Source of the DNA: a virus
Length of the DNA: 64,000 nt
IMG/VR virus record: IMGVR_UViG_3300031787_000016
Coordinates: 62,001-126,000 of that record
Strand: one strand, 5' to 3'
Both the position numbers and the translations under genes were made by a program. The notes beneath the pieces are model-generated. The model did no database searches and had not been told where the DNA came from. It worked only from the letters and a program-made list of their open reading frames with translations. How positions within the stretch are numbered: position 1 is the stretch's first letter; each line of letters opens with the position of its first letter. Below, piece by piece: positions 62,810 through 64,000 of the stretch.

Positions 62810-64000
62810 AGAAAATTGATTTCACACTTGATAACCACAAAGCATTATTGGCAGAGTATGCTCAAGACCTTCGAGGGTTTGTCAAGTTCATGGAGGAAGA
62901 GGGGGTTGAGAACAAAAAACAAGCTTTGAGGTTACTCCGCAACAAGATAGCCTCTAAGTGGTATCCTCTTCTTGGTTTCGAGCCTAAAAACATCAGTGCT
63001 GACATTCAAGAACTGATGAATCCTACTCCAGTATTTGAACGCAGCATGAACCTCAAAAAAATACTTGAGAGCTACGACCCCTCCGACCAGTGGCTTATTC
63101 CTAATCTCCTTCAAGCTGGCGGTATGTACATCTTCGGTGCTGAGCCAAAATGCGGAAAGTCGCTCCTAGCATACCAACTAGCTTATTCGTTCGCAATTTC
63201 TGGACGCTTTTTAGGTCTTCCAGTTAAAAAAGGTCGCGTACTTTATTGGCAATTGGAAGAAAACAGAAAAACTATTGCCAGCAGAGTCTACATGGCTGGG
63301 TTTGGTAACAAGAATGATAAAGGAACTAGCTTACTAGTCAACTTTGACCCTGATGCCTTAGTAGTCGAGAGAATTTTTGATGCGACGATTGAGATTCCAT
63401 ACTTGCAAAAGAGAATAATGGAGTATTCGCCCACACTTGTTATCATCGACAGTCTTCGAGCTTCAACAGCTAACAGCGAGTTTTCAGAAAATTCTAGTGA
63501 GTTCGGTAAAATTGTAGCTAAATTGAAGCAAGTTTTCACGCAGACAGATACTTGCGGGGTTGTGATTCACCATTTATCGAAAGAAGGAGCTAAAAACGGT
63601 CAAAAAGGTAGTTTGGTCAACGCTCTGAGTGGTTCAACCTCAATTTCATCTAATAGTGATGGCATTATTGCCCTTTTCAAGACTAAAAAAGAAGACTACA
63701 ACAAAGATACCAACTCCCCACTTACCCTAACAACGCTTCCAAGGCAAGGTAAGCCAATGACAATCGAATACAACATGGTTAAATTGGAAAACGGGCTAGA
63801 CGGGCTTGAAGTGCTATCTGAGAGTGCTGATTCTAATCATGAACTCACTGGAAAACTACTTAGACATTTTGCTGCGAATCATGGCAAAGCGTATATCGTG
63901 AAAGACCTACTATCTTTTGGAGGCACATTTGAAGTCAAGCAGAGTTTGGGATATTTAACTGAAAACCAGACAATTATTGCAGTTCATGATGGCACTCAAA
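62782..64000 (+). CDS. RepA/DnaB-like replicative helicase, cut by the window edge
   Basis: The ATG at 62782 opens a frame that is still open at base 64000 (at least 406 residues). Walker A is GAEPKCGKSLLAYQLA, Walker B is LVIIDSLRAS, and the later GVVIHHLSKEG matches the RecA-like RepA/AAA-25 helicase fold used by phages and plasmids. The N-terminal about 110 residues are helical (ALLAEYAQDLRGFVKFMEEE). It overlaps the primase gene and would be its partner at the fork. Confidence 0.8.
   Translation, partial: MQYTESLGLEKIDFTLDNHKALLAEYAQDLRGFVKFMEEEGVENKKQALRLLRNKIASKWYPLLGFEPKNISADIQELMNPTPVFERSMNLKKILESYDPSDQWLIPNLLQAGGMYIFGAEPKCGKSLLAYQLAYSFAISGRFLGLPVKKGRVLYWQLEENRKTIASRVYMAGFGNKNDKGTSLLVNFDPDALVVERIFDATIEIPYLQKRIMEYSPTLVIIDSLRASTANSEFSENSSEFGKIVAKLKQVFTQTDTCGVVIHHLSKEGAKNGQKGSLVNALSGSTSISSNSDGIIALFKTKKEDYNKDTNSPLTLTTLPRQGKPMTIEYNMVKLENGLDGLEVLSESADSNHELTGKLLRHFAANHGKAYIVKDLLSFGGTFEVKQSLGYLTENQTIIAVHDGTQ

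Noticed and set aside
1-64000. CRISPR array, rRNA or lysogeny module
   Set aside because: No regularly spaced repeat-spacer series, no rRNA and no integrase or excisionase motif was seen. The HTH protein at 11417 alone does not show lysogeny.
1-64000. Cyanobacterial HIP1 octamers (GCGATCGC)
   Set aside because: I did not notice any while reading. Phages often avoid host iterated words, so this neither supports nor excludes a cyanobacterial host.

Overview
This 64 kb window reads as part of a large double-stranded DNA tailed phage, very probably infecting a cyanobacterium. A head-and-tail gene block lies mostly on the minus strand (1-29.4 kb). A dense block of small accessory genes and then recombination and replication genes lies almost wholly on the plus strand (30.7-64 kb). 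The host clue is a tmRNA-like gene at 57.0-57.3 kb whose tag peptide ends NNIVSFSRKATPVAA, close to cyanobacterial tags as I know them. No integrase, CRISPR array or ribosomal RNA was seen, and the portal and most tail genes are presumably outside the window.

Left arm: a GIY-YIG endonuclease gene is cut by the left edge. After it come a major capsid protein, a decoration-like protein, a scaffold-like protein, a prohead-type protease, a GH19 endolysin with a holin-like partner, a MuF-type head protein, large LamG-bearing fibre proteins and a terminase large subunit with a 143-residue mini-intein at its Walker A loop. Mixed in are enzymes that look like virion cargo: an SNF2-type helicase, a JAMM-type metalloprotease and a kinase-like protein. 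They share a short peptide of the type M[K/Q]HFA[N/D/S/H]F with glycine-zipper proteins and one unknown protein, which suggests a capsid-targeting or processing signal like the T4 internal-protein targeting sequences. Two paralogous small nucleases sit among them.

Switch region (29.4-31.4 kb): four TTGCTAATC repeats, an 18-bp perfect palindrome, and two tiny genes each enclosed in a long inverted repeat. The strand direction changes here.

Right arm: about 60 small genes, tightly packed and often overlapping by 1-14 bases, with hairpin-rich leaders between groups. Recognisable ones are an HNH endonuclease, a DUF932-like protein, a GNAT acetyltransferase, a DNA-glycosylase-like protein, a metallophosphoesterase, a DUF4326-like protein, a PD-(D/E)XK nuclease, a DUF7873-like protein, a GIY-YIG endonuclease, an ERF annealing protein, an SSB, a dUTPase, a Cas4/RecB-like exonuclease, a primase and a RepA-like helicase that runs off the right edge. 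Five start sites or RNA units share an upstream GATAGATAC box with fixed spacing to an AT-rich -10-like box, a likely phage promoter family.

Most unusual: two tRNA-like genes at 54.66-54.93 kb are laid out in circularly permuted order (3' half, short linker, 5' half), each clamped by an outer helix. The tmRNA-like gene 2.2 kb downstream is also circularly permuted. The two GIY-YIG endonuclease genes, 56 kb apart, share a structured 5' leader. A 10-mer, CAGAAAAGAA, occurs at least 21 times on both strands. I had only the sequence, so family names rest on motif recognition and no search was run.
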